A DNA stretch of 64,000 nt, taken from NCBI RefSeq assembly GCF_019457945.1, contig NZ_JAHZSU010000001.1, forward strand, positions 784,582 to 848,581. The letters run 5' to 3'. Both the position numbers and the translations under genes were made by a program. The notes under the pieces were generated by a model. It did no database searches and was not told the origin of the DNA. It worked only from the letters and a program-made list of their open reading frames with translations. Below are positions 1 through 9,579 of the stretch, piece by piece; positions within the stretch are counted from its first letter, which is position 1; the number at the start of each line of letters is the position of its first letter. The stretch comes from Ornithinimicrobium laminariae (GTDB lineage Bacteria; Actinomycetota; Actinomycetes; Actinomycetales; Dermatophilaceae).

Positions 1-447
1 TGGCTCAAGATGAGCAACGGCCGCTACATCTCCAGCGTCATCCTCACCTCCAGCCGTCCGCAGTCGTCGGCTTCGAGAGACGATGTGAGCTCGGGTGGCA
101 GCAGCAGCGTCAGTTCGAATGCCGTCTTGCGTGAAGCGGAGAAGTACTTCGGCATCATGTACCTCTGGGGCGGAGAAACTCCTGCCGGGTTCGACTGCTC
201 CGGATACACGCAGTACGTGCACGCACAACTGGGCATCTCACTGCCACGTACCGCCGCTCAGCAGCAGGCCTTCGCAACTCCAGTGTCGAACCCGCAGCCG
301 GGCGACCTGGTCTTCTGGGGCAGCCCCGCTTGGCACGTCGCTATATATGCCGGTGACGGCATGATTTACGACTCGGGTCGCGCTGGCATCCCAGTGCAGA
401 AGCGCAACATGTTCTCCGGCGTGACGGGCTACGGAAGCGTTAACTAA
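1..447 (+). CDS. NlpC/P60 family cell-wall endopeptidase (5'-truncated by window)
   Basis: This is the C-terminal part of a secreted peptidoglycan endopeptidase that cuts stem peptides. The frame is open from base 1, so the N-terminus lies outside the window. The first residues (WLKMSNGRYISS) resemble the end of an SH3b wall-binding domain. A Ser/Gly-rich linker follows, then the NlpC/P60 domain with the nucleophile in FDCSG, the PRTAAQQ and GDLVFW blocks, and the general-base His in WHVAIYAGDG. The stop codon is TAA at 445-447, followed directly by a strong hairpin. The family assignment is secure; the full domain layout cannot be known from here. Confidence 0.9.
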   Translation, partial: WLKMSNGRYISSVILTSSRPQSSASRDDVSSGGSSSVSSNAVLREAEKYFGIMYLWGGETPAGFDCSGYTQYVHAQLGISLPRTAAQQQAFATPVSNPQPGDLVFWGSPAWHVAIYAGDGMIYDSGRAGIPVQKRNMFSGVTGYGSVN

Positions 448-459
448 ATCCGATCGTTC

Positions 460-513
460 GCGCTTTGTCCCGGTATTTGCTGGTTATTTCCAGCGAACAC
501 CGGGACAAAGTGC
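460..513. terminator. Long hairpin after the NlpC/P60 gene
   Basis: Arms 460-474 and 499-513 are complementary over 15 bases with one mismatch, and a nested 5-bp stem (479-483 with 490-494) sits in the loop. There is no clear T-run. It starts 12 bases after the stop codon and faces the leftward pyrE-side region, so it probably acts as a bidirectional terminator. Confidence 0.65.
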
Positions 514-537
514 GTTTAGCGAGTCCACGGCGCAAAG

Positions 538-902
538 CTAGAGGGTCTTCGCTATCGTCTGCGCAGCCTGAAGTTCTGATTTGAGCACCTTCTCAAGCTG
601 GCCCAGAGCGCCAATCGCCTCGTGGAGCATCTCGACTCGATCGGCCACCGAAATCGGCATCGGCTCTGGCCCACCGTAGGACCTGCCGATCGAAACAGCC
701 GCAAAGTCTCGCCACCACCACGGTTGTCTTGGCGGGTTGAGACCCTGCGGGTCGGGAGCATAGCCAACTTCTCCCAAACCGAACGCCGCAACCACATGGG
801 GACGCAAGAAATACTCGTGCTGACCCGCCTCAGCGCCTCCTGAGCAGCCCCTTGGATCGCTTCCGCGATGTCGCCTGACCTGGCGCCATTTCCAGTTACG
901 TC
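538..902 (-). pseudogene. Unrecognised small ORF downstream of pyrE, apparently frameshifted
   Basis: The reverse strand holds protein-like sequence in two frames. About 900-825 reads DIAEAIQGAAQEALRR. About 825-538 reads GQHEYFLRPHVVAAFGLGE, continuing to a C-terminal heptad-like helix rich in Leu, Glu and Gln. The two join smoothly if one base is shifted near 822-830. The second frame alone could start at a TTG (805-807), giving 89 residues without an obvious ribosome site. I do not recognise the family. It follows the pyrE stop directly on the same strand. It may be a decayed gene or a short real one. Confidence 0.3.
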
Positions 903-1455
903 AGGCTAGGCCGAGATCGCTCAGGGAGTAGGCAGCCAAGTAGGGCAATCCTGCTTCGGTGATGCGGGCCTGCGCGTCCTTGGCACGATCCGCGATGACG
1001 GCAACGGCCACCACCTCGGCGCCCTCCTCACGGCATGCCTCCATTGCAGTCAACGGCGACCCTCCCGTGGTCGAGGTGTCTTCGACCACGACGACACGGC
1101 GGCCCTTAATGGAAGGACCTTCGATGCGCTGTTGCAGACCATGCGCCTTGCCTGCCTTGCGCACGACAAAGGCGTCGAGTGCCTGCCCACGAGCGGCGGC
1201 GGCGTGCAACATGGCAGTGGCCACCGGGTCGGCGCCCATCGTCAACCCACCGACTGCGTCGAACTCGAGATCTTGGAGTTGGTCCAGCATCACCTGGCCC
1301 ACGAGTGGACCGGCCACTCCATCCAAGGTGACGCGACGCAGGTCCACGTAGTAGTCAGCCTGAGCGCCCGAGGACAAGGTCACCTGACCGTGCACGATGG
1401 CTTGATCGCGAATGATCTGCAGCAATTGCTCACGAGGTGTAGTCACAACCGACAC
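901..1455 (-). CDS. pyrE: Orotate phosphoribosyltransferase
   Basis: This enzyme transfers orotate to PRPP to form OMP, the fifth step of pyrimidine synthesis, in the cytoplasm. The 184-residue length is normal for the short actinobacterial form. The PRPP-binding motif VVVVEDTSTTGGS is at residues 121-133, and the flexible-loop residues lie in RKAGKAHG (99-106). It is the last clear gene of a leftward run (SDR, GH15-like, Gfo/Idh, pyrE). The gap to the Gfo/Idh gene is 61 bases, so it may have its own promoter. Confidence 0.95.
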   Translation of the reverse strand: MSVVTTPREQLLQIIRDQAIVHGQVTLSSGAQADYYVDLRRVTLDGVAGPLVGQVMLDQLQDLEFDAVGGLTMGADPVATAMLHAAAARGQALDAFVVRKAGKAHGLQQRIEGPSIKGRRVVVVEDTSTTGGSPLTAMEACREEGAEVVAVAVIADRAKDAQARITEAGLPYLAAYSLSDLGLA

Positions 1456-1516
1456 TTTATCGGCGGTTGCGGTGAGTCGCCCTCAATCCGCGCGACGGTG
1501 AGGTCGGGATGAACCG

Positions 1517-2512
1517 CTAGACATCAACCGAATCGTCTTCGCTGTGGAAGACGCCCAGCTGCTCGGCCGCGTCATTGAGAATGCGCTGGACCGTCAAAGT
1601 GTCGGCGAGGGGCATGACCTCAGACTCGGTATGACCGCCCTTGATCCGTTCGGTCACTTCAATCAACTCATGGCTGTAGCCGGTGCCCAAAGGCGGAGCG
1701 TCGATGACTTCTGGCTCTTGACCGTGCACCGTGATCGTTGCTGATGCGGGGTGGTGAAAGCGGGGTGGGATTTCGATAACCCCCTTGGTGCCAATAATCC
1801 GCGCCGACCCAGGGCTCGCCTGGCGCAACGAACTCACCAGTGAGGCGGCCTTGCCATCACCAAAGTCGATGAGGATCGCAGCCTCCATGTCGACGCCTGT
1901 TGGAGCCAACGAGCCCACCACGTGAGTTTTCTCAGGCGTGCCGAGGAACCACTGAGCCAGCGAGACGACATACACACCCAAGTCGAGCATTGCCCCTCCC
2001 CCTTGCTCGGGGTCGAACAGCCGATCCCGAGGGTCATAGGGCCGGTCAACACCCAGATCCGCCTGGACGGCTCGCACGTCGCCGATCTCGCCTGCCTCAA
2101 CACGTCGGCGGACCTCAACCATCGTGGGTTGAAAGCGCGTCCACATGGCTTCCATCACGAAGACACCTTTGTGGCGAGCAGCCGCAACGATTTGTTCGGC
2201 GCCAGCAACGGTCGCGGTGAAACTCTTCTCCACGAGCAGGTGCTTGCCAGCCGCGATAGCCGCTAAGGCGATGGCGTGGTGCTGCGGGTGCGGCGTCGAG
2301 ATGTACAGCACGTCGATATCTGGGTCCGCAATGATCTCGCCGTAGGAGCCGTAGGACTTTTCGACACCAAAGTCAGCCGCGAATGCCGCCGAGCGCTCGG
2401 CACTGCGCGACGCTACGCCCGCCAGAATGGCACCGGGCACGTGCTCAAAGTCGGCGGCCACCCCCCTCGCAATGCGACCCGGGCCAACGATTCCCCATCT
2501 GATGTCATCCAT
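1517..2512 (-). CDS. Gfo/Idh/MocA family NAD(P)-dependent oxidoreductase
   Basis: A cytoplasmic dehydrogenase of 331 residues, probably acting on a sugar, inositol or related polyol; the substrate is unknown. The Rossmann dinucleotide-binding motif GIVGPGRIARG is at residues 7-17. The catalytic-lysine motif, usually EKP, reads EKS at 95-97. The C-terminal half has the alpha/beta fold features of the family, such as GGGAMLDLGVY. It lies 34 bases downstream of the GH15-like gene on the same strand, which hints at a role in carbohydrate metabolism. Confidence 0.85.
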   Translation of the reverse strand: MDDIRWGIVGPGRIARGVAADFEHVPGAILAGVASRSAERSAAFAADFGVEKSYGSYGEIIADPDIDVLYISTPHPQHHAIALAAIAAGKHLLVEKSFTATVAGAEQIVAAARHKGVFVMEAMWTRFQPTMVEVRRRVEAGEIGDVRAVQADLGVDRPYDPRDRLFDPEQGGGAMLDLGVYVVSLAQWFLGTPEKTHVVGSLAPTGVDMEAAILIDFGDGKAASLVSSLRQASPGSARIIGTKGVIEIPPRFHHPASATITVHGQEPEVIDAPPLGTGYSHELIEVTERIKGGHTESEVMPLADTLTVQRILNDAAEQLGVFHSEDDSVDV

Positions 2513-2546
2513 GCCACAACCCTAGCGACCGCCTCCGACAGACGCG

Positions 2547-3956
2547 TCAGTTTGCGCAATTGGACGCTGACTCAGAGGCATTTGGCCAAGATTCAACCAG
2601 GCTCAGCGTGATCACCACCGTTGCTGCTGTCCACGCCAGTGGCGCCACCGCCCCCGGCTCACCATCGTGCATCACCTTCTCGGGAAGCGAACCTGCCTCA
2701 GTGCGATGCTCGTCCAGCCACGACAGCCAACGTGCTGTCTCCTGCTGATCACCCTCTGCGGCAGCGACTAGACCAAGCAAAGCCGTCTCCGGAGTCCACG
2801 AAACCCCGTCGGACTTCCACCCCGCTCCCGGAGCGATACCCCCGGCCGGTCGCAACATCTCCACCATGCCCGCTTCAAGCGCTGATGGGGCACCTGGATA
2901 GCTACACCGGGCTAGCGGCGGCATGAGGAACGTGAGGGCTGCGTCCACCCGACCGTCCACCGTTCGCGGATAGTCGGGTCCGAATGCCTCGACGACTGCT
3001 TGCCGCATGGCGACAGCCTGAGACTGCAACTCCGGAGCCTCGGTGCCCGCCAGCCGCCAGTCGTTGTCGCTTAACCAGCCCTGTTCAGTCATCCAGACAG
3101 CCCAATCCAACCCATTTGCACTGGTAGCAGCCACACCGAGGGTTAGCTCGTCCTCGGGAACTTCCCAATAGTCTGGCGATGGTGCTGGCAGGCCGTTGCT
3201 GGGTTCAACTTGATCGAGAATCCGCCCGGTGGACAGGATGATCAGGGGCTTCAGCGTCGTGATTGCTTCGGCCCGGTCCGCTGGCGTTGGCTGAGCAGCG
3301 ATCACCGATGCCGCAGCCCAAAGGGCCCAACCCGGGCCATCCTCCTGCGGCTCACGATCATCTGGCACCGCTTGGTCGCCCGCTGGTAGATACCGAGCCT
3401 GAAATGAACCGTCGTTGGCTTGTTGATCGGAGAGAAAACTTAGGACAGCCAGAGCATCTTCGTGGTGCCCCGTCTCCGCATAGGCCACCGCAACGAAGGC
3501 GGCATCCCGCGGCCAGACATACCCCCAATTCGGCGAAGCCGCTGCCAACACTGCGCCCCGTGCTGCCTGGCCCGGCGCCGTGAGCGTGCGCATGTCCCAC
3601 ATCGCCCGTGCAGACATATCTTCATAGGGCCCGCCAAGGCCAGGCGTCTGGCCTCGACTCAGCCAGATCACGTCGCTCGCTACTGCGGCCCCCAGCAATG
3701 AGGTATGAATCGCCTCTTGCTCAGGCTCAAGGTCGAGAGCCATAACGCGGCGGGCCGGGCCCCAGTAGTCGTCTTCAGACCACGACTCAGGGCTCAACTC
3801 GGCCAGGTCGCCAGCGGAGTCAACAACAACACCGGCCTGGTGCAGTGGGACCACCGCGTGGCGAGCACCCCACCACATTGACCCCAAACTCAGCGTGCTG
3901 ATCAGCACGGCAGCAACGGCCCACAGCCGCAAGCCGCGGCGACGTGCTGGTCTCAA
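2547..3956 (-). CDS. GH15-like (glucoamylase-type) glycoside hydrolase, membrane-anchored
   Basis: A 469-residue protein with a basic N-terminus and a hydrophobic segment at about residues 9-29, suggesting export and anchoring outside the membrane. The (alpha/alpha)6-barrel hallmark YVWPRDAAF is at 146-154. A DYWEVPEDE segment near residue 257 probably carries the general acid, and GSLPEKV near the C-terminus probably carries the general base. Family members hydrolyse alpha-glucosides from the non-reducing end or trehalose. The start overlaps the SDR stop by four bases, which implies translational coupling. The exact substrate is not visible. Confidence 0.75.
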   Translation of the reverse strand: MRPARRRGLRLWAVAAVLISTLSLGSMWWGARHAVVPLHQAGVVVDSAGDLAELSPESWSEDDYWGPARRVMALDLEPEQEAIHTSLLGAAVASDVIWLSRGQTPGLGGPYEDMSARAMWDMRTLTAPGQAARGAVLAAASPNWGYVWPRDAAFVAVAYAETGHHEDALAVLSFLSDQQANDGSFQARYLPAGDQAVPDDREPQEDGPGWALWAAASVIAAQPTPADRAEAITTLKPLIILSTGRILDQVEPSNGLPAPSPDYWEVPEDELTLGVAATSANGLDWAVWMTEQGWLSDNDWRLAGTEAPELQSQAVAMRQAVVEAFGPDYPRTVDGRVDAALTFLMPPLARCSYPGAPSALEAGMVEMLRPAGGIAPGAGWKSDGVSWTPETALLGLVAAAEGDQQETARWLSWLDEHRTEAGSLPEKVMHDGEPGAVAPLAWTAATVVITLSLVESWPNASESASNCAN

Positions 3957-4726
3957 GACGTGCGGCGGCGATCAGCCAACTCATTCGACACTTTGCGGAC
4001 CAAACTGCGGGGCAGAGCGTTCAAGACGGCTGCGAGACCCTTGTAGCGGGCGCCCGGGATCGAGATAGTTTTGCCGGCAGAGACGTCTTCCAGAGCGTCT
4101 TGAGCCAACCGATGGGCGTCGAGCCACCAGGCCTCAGGCAGTCGGTCCATGTTCATCTCGGCGCGCTCGTGGAACTCGGTATGCACGAAGCCAGGCAGCA
4201 ATGCCGTCACCGTGACGCCGGTGCCAGTCAACTCCGCCGCCAAGGCCTCGGAAAAGACAGTCACATAGGACTTGATCGCCGAGTAATGCCCCATCACGGC
4301 CAGTGAGGCGACCGAGGACACGTTGAGCACGGCACCATGCCCACGCTCGACCATCGCTCCGACTGCCGAGCGGCTAAGGACCATCACGGCACGCACCATC
4401 ACATCGAGCGCTAACTCTTCGGCCGCGAGGTCGCCTGCGCTGAAAGACTGGTTGACCCCGAACCCAGCGTTGTTGACCAAGAGGTCAATGGGCCGCTTGG
4501 GGTCGGCGACCCGGTCAGCCACCTGCTGCAATTGCTCGCGGTTGCTGAGGTCGGCCACGAGGACGGTGGCGTCAACTTTGAATTGCGAGGAGATCTCAGC
4601 CGCCAGGGCCTCCAATCGTGCTTGATCTCGGGCCACCAAGACCACGTCGTGGCCTCGATCGGCGATCTCGATGGCGAGCGCGCGGCCAATCCCGGCGGAT
4701 GCTCCAGTCACTAAGGCTGTTCCCAT
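3953..4726 (-). CDS. Short-chain dehydrogenase/reductase (classical SDR)
   Basis: A 257-residue NAD(P)-dependent oxidoreductase. The cofactor motif TGASAGIG is at residues 7-14, NNAG at 85-88, the catalytic Ser in NVSS (137-138), and the Tyr/Lys pair Y148 and K152. The C-terminal tail is basic. It is the first gene of the leftward run and overlaps the next gene by four bases. Its substrate is unknown. Its promoter must lie in the 43-52-base gap shared with the divergent exonuclease III gene. Confidence 0.88.
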   Translation of the reverse strand: MGTALVTGASAGIGRALAIEIADRGHDVVLVARDQARLEALAAEISSQFKVDATVLVADLSNREQLQQVADRVADPKRPIDLLVNNAGFGVNQSFSAGDLAAEELALDVMVRAVMVLSRSAVGAMVERGHGAVLNVSSVASLAVMGHYSAIKSYVTVFSEALAAELTGTGVTVTALLPGFVHTEFHERAEMNMDRLPEAWWLDAHRLAQDALEDVSAGKTISIPGARYKGLAAVLNALPRSLVRKVSNELADRRRTS

Positions 4727-4778
4727 AACCCCAGACTAGGGCGAACCACTGTCATACCCGACCTTTAGGGTGTGGGGT

Positions 4779-5567
<789 letters not shown>

Positions 5568-5598
5568 AAACCAGTGCAATTTCGTCTACGGTGTCAAG

Positions 5599-6255
5599 AT
5601 GGAAAACTCATCTCGGTCTGCTCTAGTCGCCGGGCGTGTCTCAGTCGAAACGATCATGCAAGAGTTGAGCCGAGATCGACCCGTATTTCACTCTGAGGCG
5701 GACTTCCAGCATGCCTTTGCTCGGTCCTTGTGGGAGTTAGACCCGCTAGTGCAGAGTCGACTCGAGGTCCGTCAGGGGAATGGTCGCGAGTACTTAGACC
5801 TGCTTTGCAACAGCCCAGTCGGGCGAACGGCTATCGAGTTCAAGTATTTCTCTCGTCGCTGGAGTGGCACTCACGGCGATCCCGCCGAGGAGTACAACCT
5901 GAAGGAGCATGCGGCAACCGACCTTCTCCGACGAGACTTCGTCTTCGATCTGGCCCGAGTTGAGCGATTCACTACACACCCTGACACGACCGGCCTGGTT
6001 ATCCTCCTGACAAACGATCCGTCCATCTGGTCAACCCCACGAACGAACAGGTCAACCAGAGACTCCGATTTTCGACTCCATGAAGGACGCACACTCAAGG
6101 GCGAGTTGCTCTGGGGTGGCGGAGATTATCCAGCCAATACTCGCGACCTCGTCGGCAAGTACTATCTCGGCTGGAATGACTACTCCACGCTTCCGGGCAC
6201 GAACGGGCAATTTCGCTATTTAGTTGTCGCGGTGTACTTGCCAAAGCGCGCGTGA
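5599..6255 (+). CDS. Putative PD-(D/E)XK superfamily nuclease-like protein
   Basis: A 218-residue cytoplasmic protein with no signal or membrane segment. The region from residue 31 (HSEADFQHAF) to 82 fits a restriction-endonuclease-like core: Glu33 on the first helix, Asp67 in YLDLL, and Glu80/Lys82 in the IEFKYF strand, giving D-X12-E-X-K. The rest is not similar to anything I know. It ends inside a perfect inverted repeat and is followed by a HipB-like repressor gene, so the two are probably co-regulated. A role in defence or as a toxin is inference; a restriction enzyme would usually have a methylase, and none is present. Confidence 0.55.
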   Translation: MENSSRSALVAGRVSVETIMQELSRDRPVFHSEADFQHAFARSLWELDPLVQSRLEVRQGNGREYLDLLCNSPVGRTAIEFKYFSRRWSGTHGDPAEEYNLKEHAATDLLRRDFVFDLARVERFTTHPDTTGLVILLTNDPSIWSTPRTNRSTRDSDFRLHEGRTLKGELLWGGGDYPANTRDLVGKYYLGWNDYSTLPGTNGQFRYLVVAVYLPKRA

Positions 6256-6293
6256 GGATATCCGCACATACGCCTGATGTGCGGATATCCTCA
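6253..6293. promoter_or_regulatory. Perfect 17-bp inverted repeat, likely operator of the XRE repressor
   Basis: Arms 6253-6269 and 6277-6293 are exactly complementary with a 7-base spacer. Each arm contains the 8-bp palindrome GGATATCC. The left arm begins at the stop codon of the nuclease-like gene, and the repeat ends five bases before the preferred ATG of the HTH gene. It could be an autoregulatory operator or an RNA hairpin between the genes. E. coli HipB operators also carry TATCC/GGATA half-sites, though with different spacing. Confidence 0.6.
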
Positions 6294-6297
6294 CAAT

Positions 6298-6582
6298 ATG
6301 CAGCCCCACAACACGAACGTCCTTTGGTCTCGCCCAAGGACTCCTACCGACATCGGCGGCTTCCTCACGGATGTTCGCCGGTTGAAGGGCATCACCCAAG
6401 CCCAGCTGGCCGAAGCCCTGGGTGTTCCGCGGCGCTACATCATCGAAGTTGAAGCGGGCAAAAACACCCAGTACGCAGAGCGGTTGTTCAGGCTGTTTCA
6501 CTACCTACACATAGACATCACTCTGCAAGCCCAGGACATTCAGCCGTCCCAGGCAGAGACGAGCAATGACTTCGACTGGTGA
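6298..6582 (+). CDS. HipB-like XRE-family helix-turn-helix repressor
   Basis: A DNA-binding protein of 94 residues from ATG 6298, or 101 from ATG 6277, which lies inside the inverted repeat. I prefer 6298 because the earlier start would place coding sequence in the operator. The HTH covers residues 22-60, with LKGITQAQLAEALGVPRRY forming the turn and recognition helix and VEAGKNTQYA matching HipB-type proteins. No HipA kinase follows; the partner is the upstream nuclease-like gene. Repression of its own unit is inferred. Confidence 0.75.
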   Translation: MQPHNTNVLWSRPRTPTDIGGFLTDVRRLKGITQAQLAEALGVPRRYIIEVEAGKNTQYAERLFRLFHYLHIDITLQAQDIQPSQAETSNDFDW

Positions 6583-6624
6583 GCCTGACGCCATCAGCAG
6601 TGGACAGCCCTACCCAGGCACCAA

Positions 6625-7815
6625 TCAGCGAGTGCCACCCTGAGCTCTCACCGAATACCGTCGCCACGCCAAGGGCAGGGTCGCACCAGCCAAGCCAGCG
6701 CATACCAGCAGGGCTTGCGGGAAGCCCCAACCAGCGGCAAGCAAGCCCACGAGCACTGAGCCCGACGCGGTGCCCAGGTCAAAGCCCAAGTTCCACATGG
6801 CGCTCGCGGTGCCGATGTGCTTGCGCGGCACGACCTCAAACGCCACGACGAGAGTCAGATTTTGCAGGCCGCCGTAGCTCACCCCGAGCAAGGCGCTGGC
6901 CAGCACAAACGCAATAAGCGTGAACGTGCTGGCTTCGTCGGCACTGATGGCCCAGGCAGTCAGCGCCATGCTGAGCACGGTGAGCACGACCAGCGGGGGC
7001 AGGAACCGGTCGGCACCATATTTGTCAGCGAGCGCACCCATCCGCCAGCGCGAGAGAGCCCCAGTCAAGCCCATCCCAAACAAGGCCAGGGTGGCTGCCC
7101 ACGGCTTATCAACGAGTTGCGGTGCAAAGGTGATGATCGCGCCGCCACTCAAGGTCACACCCAACAGCAACGCCATCGGCCGCAGCAGCCTCCTGTATGC
7201 CGTGGTGAGAGTCATCGTCGCAGCCGCGCTTGAAGAGTGCGTGACCGCAGCGTCCGGGTCTGAACTCATGGGACCGTGCAGCACACGGCTGAGCCTGATC
7301 GCGAACGGGATGCCAATCAGCGGCCCAGCTCCAATGAGAAACACTGGCCAAAACCCCACGGTCGTTGCCACGAACGGCGATAGCGGCAGAATCACCAGGT
7401 TGGGCATCGCCACAGCCAGGCCGTAGGCCCCAATCGCAGCCCCGCGGCGCGCGGGATCGACCAGTTCGGCAACGGCTGCGCTGCCGGTGACGGTCAAGAT
7501 GCCAAAACCAACACCACGCAACGCCGAAAGCACCAGCGTGAACTCCAACCCATCGCTGAACAGGTGGAGCAGCGACGGCACTCCCATCAGCACCATGCCC
7601 GCGCTCATGGTCATGCCCCAGTCAGCCCGCCGGACTAAACCTGGGACAAACAGCTGGGTCAAGACGGTGAAGCCGAGCAGCACACCGTTGACCAGACCCG
7701 CACCGGCCTCACTGGCGCCGCCCTCGACAACCCACAACGGAGCCACCGTGATGAGCGAGGCATAGCCAGCAAACCCGGCAATAGTCATACCGATCAGGGC
7801 AGGCATGCCCCGCAA
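6625..7815 (-). CDS. MFS transporter, 12-TM type
   Basis: An integral membrane secondary transporter of about 396 residues with hydrophobic segments throughout and a central loop near residues 185-205. The RRG(A)AIG motif after the fourth helix and a second-half LADKYG loop are typical MFS signatures. The substrate cannot be read; drug or metabolite efflux is the common role. The start is uncertain: TTG at 7815 or ATG at 7806 are possible and neither has a clear ribosome site. It is convergent with the HTH gene and lies downstream of the second MFS gene on the same strand. Confidence 0.82.
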   Translation of the reverse strand: MRGMPALIGMTIAGFAGYASLITVAPLWVVEGGASEAGAGLVNGVLLGFTVLTQLFVPGLVRRADWGMTMSAGMVLMGVPSLLHLFSDGLEFTLVLSALRGVGFGILTVTGSAAVAELVDPARRGAAIGAYGLAVAMPNLVILPLSPFVATTVGFWPVFLIGAGPLIGIPFAIRLSRVLHGPMSSDPDAAVTHSSSAAATMTLTTAYRRLLRPMALLLGVTLSGGAIITFAPQLVDKPWAATLALFGMGLTGALSRWRMGALADKYGADRFLPPLVVLTVLSMALTAWAISADEASTFTLIAFVLASALLGVSYGGLQNLTLVVAFEVVPRKHIGTASAMWNLGFDLGTASGSVLVGLLAAGWGFPQALLVCAGLAGATLPLAWRRYSVRAQGGTR

Positions 7816-7877
7816 AGAGAAGATTGAGGAAGAGATATTGGTTCCTAGCTCTGCTGTGCTTTCATACCTGCAGTGTC

Positions 7878-9575
7878 TCAGGCCGAGGGAGTCGACTTGT
7901 CTGCCCGTTTAAGCCCCAGACCCAAGGCGAGCACCGCGGCGAGGCCCGCGGCCAATGCGGCCCCAGCAAACACCGATTGCACCTGAACAACCCCGGCATC
8001 AAGCAGCGCCACCGTGTCGGTGGGGTCGGGCAGCAGGGCCACTGCTTCATAAAACTGCCTCAGTCCGTATGCCGTCAGTGCGGCGAGGCCGACCACCATC
8101 CCCACCATCCGGGCCACCACGACAAGCGAACTCACCGTGCCATGCGCATCAGGTCGACTGTCAGCCAGCGCGGCATCGTTGACCGGAGCAATCGCCATGC
8201 CAACCCCAAGCCCAGCCAAGCCCAAAACCCAGGTCGTCTCCCAGTCGGCACCAAGCGAAGCCCGGTCCCAGCCAGCCATCACGGTCAAGCCCACCGTCGT
8301 GGCAGCCAGGCCAGCAGCAGCCACAACCCCCGGGGCGAGCCAGCGCAGCAGCACCCCGCCCAACACCGCACCGATCGGCACGGCCACCAAGAAACGCACC
8401 AAGACAAGAGCGGCCTCGGTCTGGGTCGATTCGCCATCAAGGCGCGCCAACAACGGCACATCTACGACGATCGCGACGATTGCGGCACCGACCAAGAGGC
8501 TGACTAGCAGCGCTGGCCATACCCGTGCCCGCACGACGCCGCTGGGGATCAGTGGCGATTTCGCCGTCTTTTGACGGATCGCGAAGGCCACGACGGCCAG
8601 GGCGCCGACGGGAAGCAGCCACCACCCCAACGGGCCAAGCACTTCGGTCTCTGGCTCGGCCGACGAGAACGTCAGGACCAGCGACCCCAGGGCGATCGCG
8701 ATCAGAGCGGCCCCCCACAGATCGACCTGGCGCAGCACTGGCCACCACTTGGGGACGGTCACCCCGGCCCAGGCCAACAGTGCGATAGTCGCGGCTAGCC
8801 CCACGGGCGTCCACACCCGTGAAGTTGACGTCTCCCCAAATGGAATGAACGGCTCGCCATAGGCCACCGAAGTCACCAACGCCTCTGGGGCGGTCAGTGC
8901 GAGCAGCCACAGCCCGGCGGCAATCAGTCCGATCACCCAGGCCAGAGCTGTGCGCGGAATGTTTCGTGGTTGGGGCCGTTCGGTGATGATCGCTGTCGCG
9001 CCCTGGCCAAGTGCCAGCAGTAGCGCCACGAACAGCAAGCCCAGAGCCACGTTCAGCCAGAAAATCCCCCGCCAATCGCTCACCAGCAGCACCGCAGCCC
9101 CGAGCAACGGCCCCAAGACCGCGCCTAGTTCTTGGACCCCTCCGACAACGCCGAGTGGGGTGCCGCGCTGCCCTGGGGGCCACAGGTCAGCCACCATCGC
9201 CAAGGTCGCTGGCACCAGGCCTCCCCCGCCGATGCCTTGCAAGAATCGCCCTCCGACCAGCACATTCAAGTCAACAGCGAGCGCCGTCACGGCCGATCCG
9301 AGGACAAAGATCAGCAGGCAGGCGATCAAGATTTTGCGCCGTGGCACCAGGTCTGCCAGCCGACCGATCAGCGGGAGCACTGCGATGTAGCCCAAAAGGA
9401 AGCCCGAGATGATAGGCGTCCCCCGCTGCAGCGACTCAATGCCCAGCCCCGCGCCAGCCATCATGTCCGGCAAAGCCAGCACCACGACATACGTGTCGGC
9501 GGCAGCCAGCATCACGGCAAGGGCGGCCACGGTCAGCAGTGATCGCGCTCCGCGAACGGGGGCTTGGCCGGTCAT
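7878..9575 (-). CDS. 14-TM MFS transporter, EmrB/QacA family, P55-like
   Basis: A 565-residue membrane transporter with about 14 hydrophobic segments. The motif GRLADLVPRRK follows TM2 and QGIGGGGLVPA is the DHA2-family antiporter region. It starts four bases after the stop of an LppX/LprAFG lipoprotein gene on the same strand. In mycobacteria the lprG-Rv1410c (P55) operon has this organisation and moves triacylglycerides or glycolipids to the cell surface. That function is inferred here from arrangement and family, and the drug-efflux reading is not excluded. Confidence 0.8.
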   Translation of the reverse strand: MTGQAPVRGARSLLTVAALAVMLAAADTYVVVLALPDMMAGAGLGIESLQRGTPIISGFLLGYIAVLPLIGRLADLVPRRKILIACLLIFVLGSAVTALAVDLNVLVGGRFLQGIGGGGLVPATLAMVADLWPPGQRGTPLGVVGGVQELGAVLGPLLGAAVLLVSDWRGIFWLNVALGLLFVALLLALGQGATAIITERPQPRNIPRTALAWVIGLIAAGLWLLALTAPEALVTSVAYGEPFIPFGETSTSRVWTPVGLAATIALLAWAGVTVPKWWPVLRQVDLWGAALIAIALGSLVLTFSSAEPETEVLGPLGWWLLPVGALAVVAFAIRQKTAKSPLIPSGVVRARVWPALLVSLLVGAAIVAIVVDVPLLARLDGESTQTEAALVLVRFLVAVPIGAVLGGVLLRWLAPGVVAAAGLAATTVGLTVMAGWDRASLGADWETTWVLGLAGLGVGMAIAPVNDAALADSRPDAHGTVSSLVVVARMVGMVVGLAALTAYGLRQFYEAVALLPDPTDTVALLDAGVVQVQSVFAGAALAAGLAAVLALGLGLKRADKSTPSA

Positions 9576-9579
9576 GTGA

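Noticed and set aside
5599..6582. HipBA toxin-antitoxin system
   Set aside because: Only the HipB-like protein is present. The partner has no kinase motif, so the HipA name does not apply.
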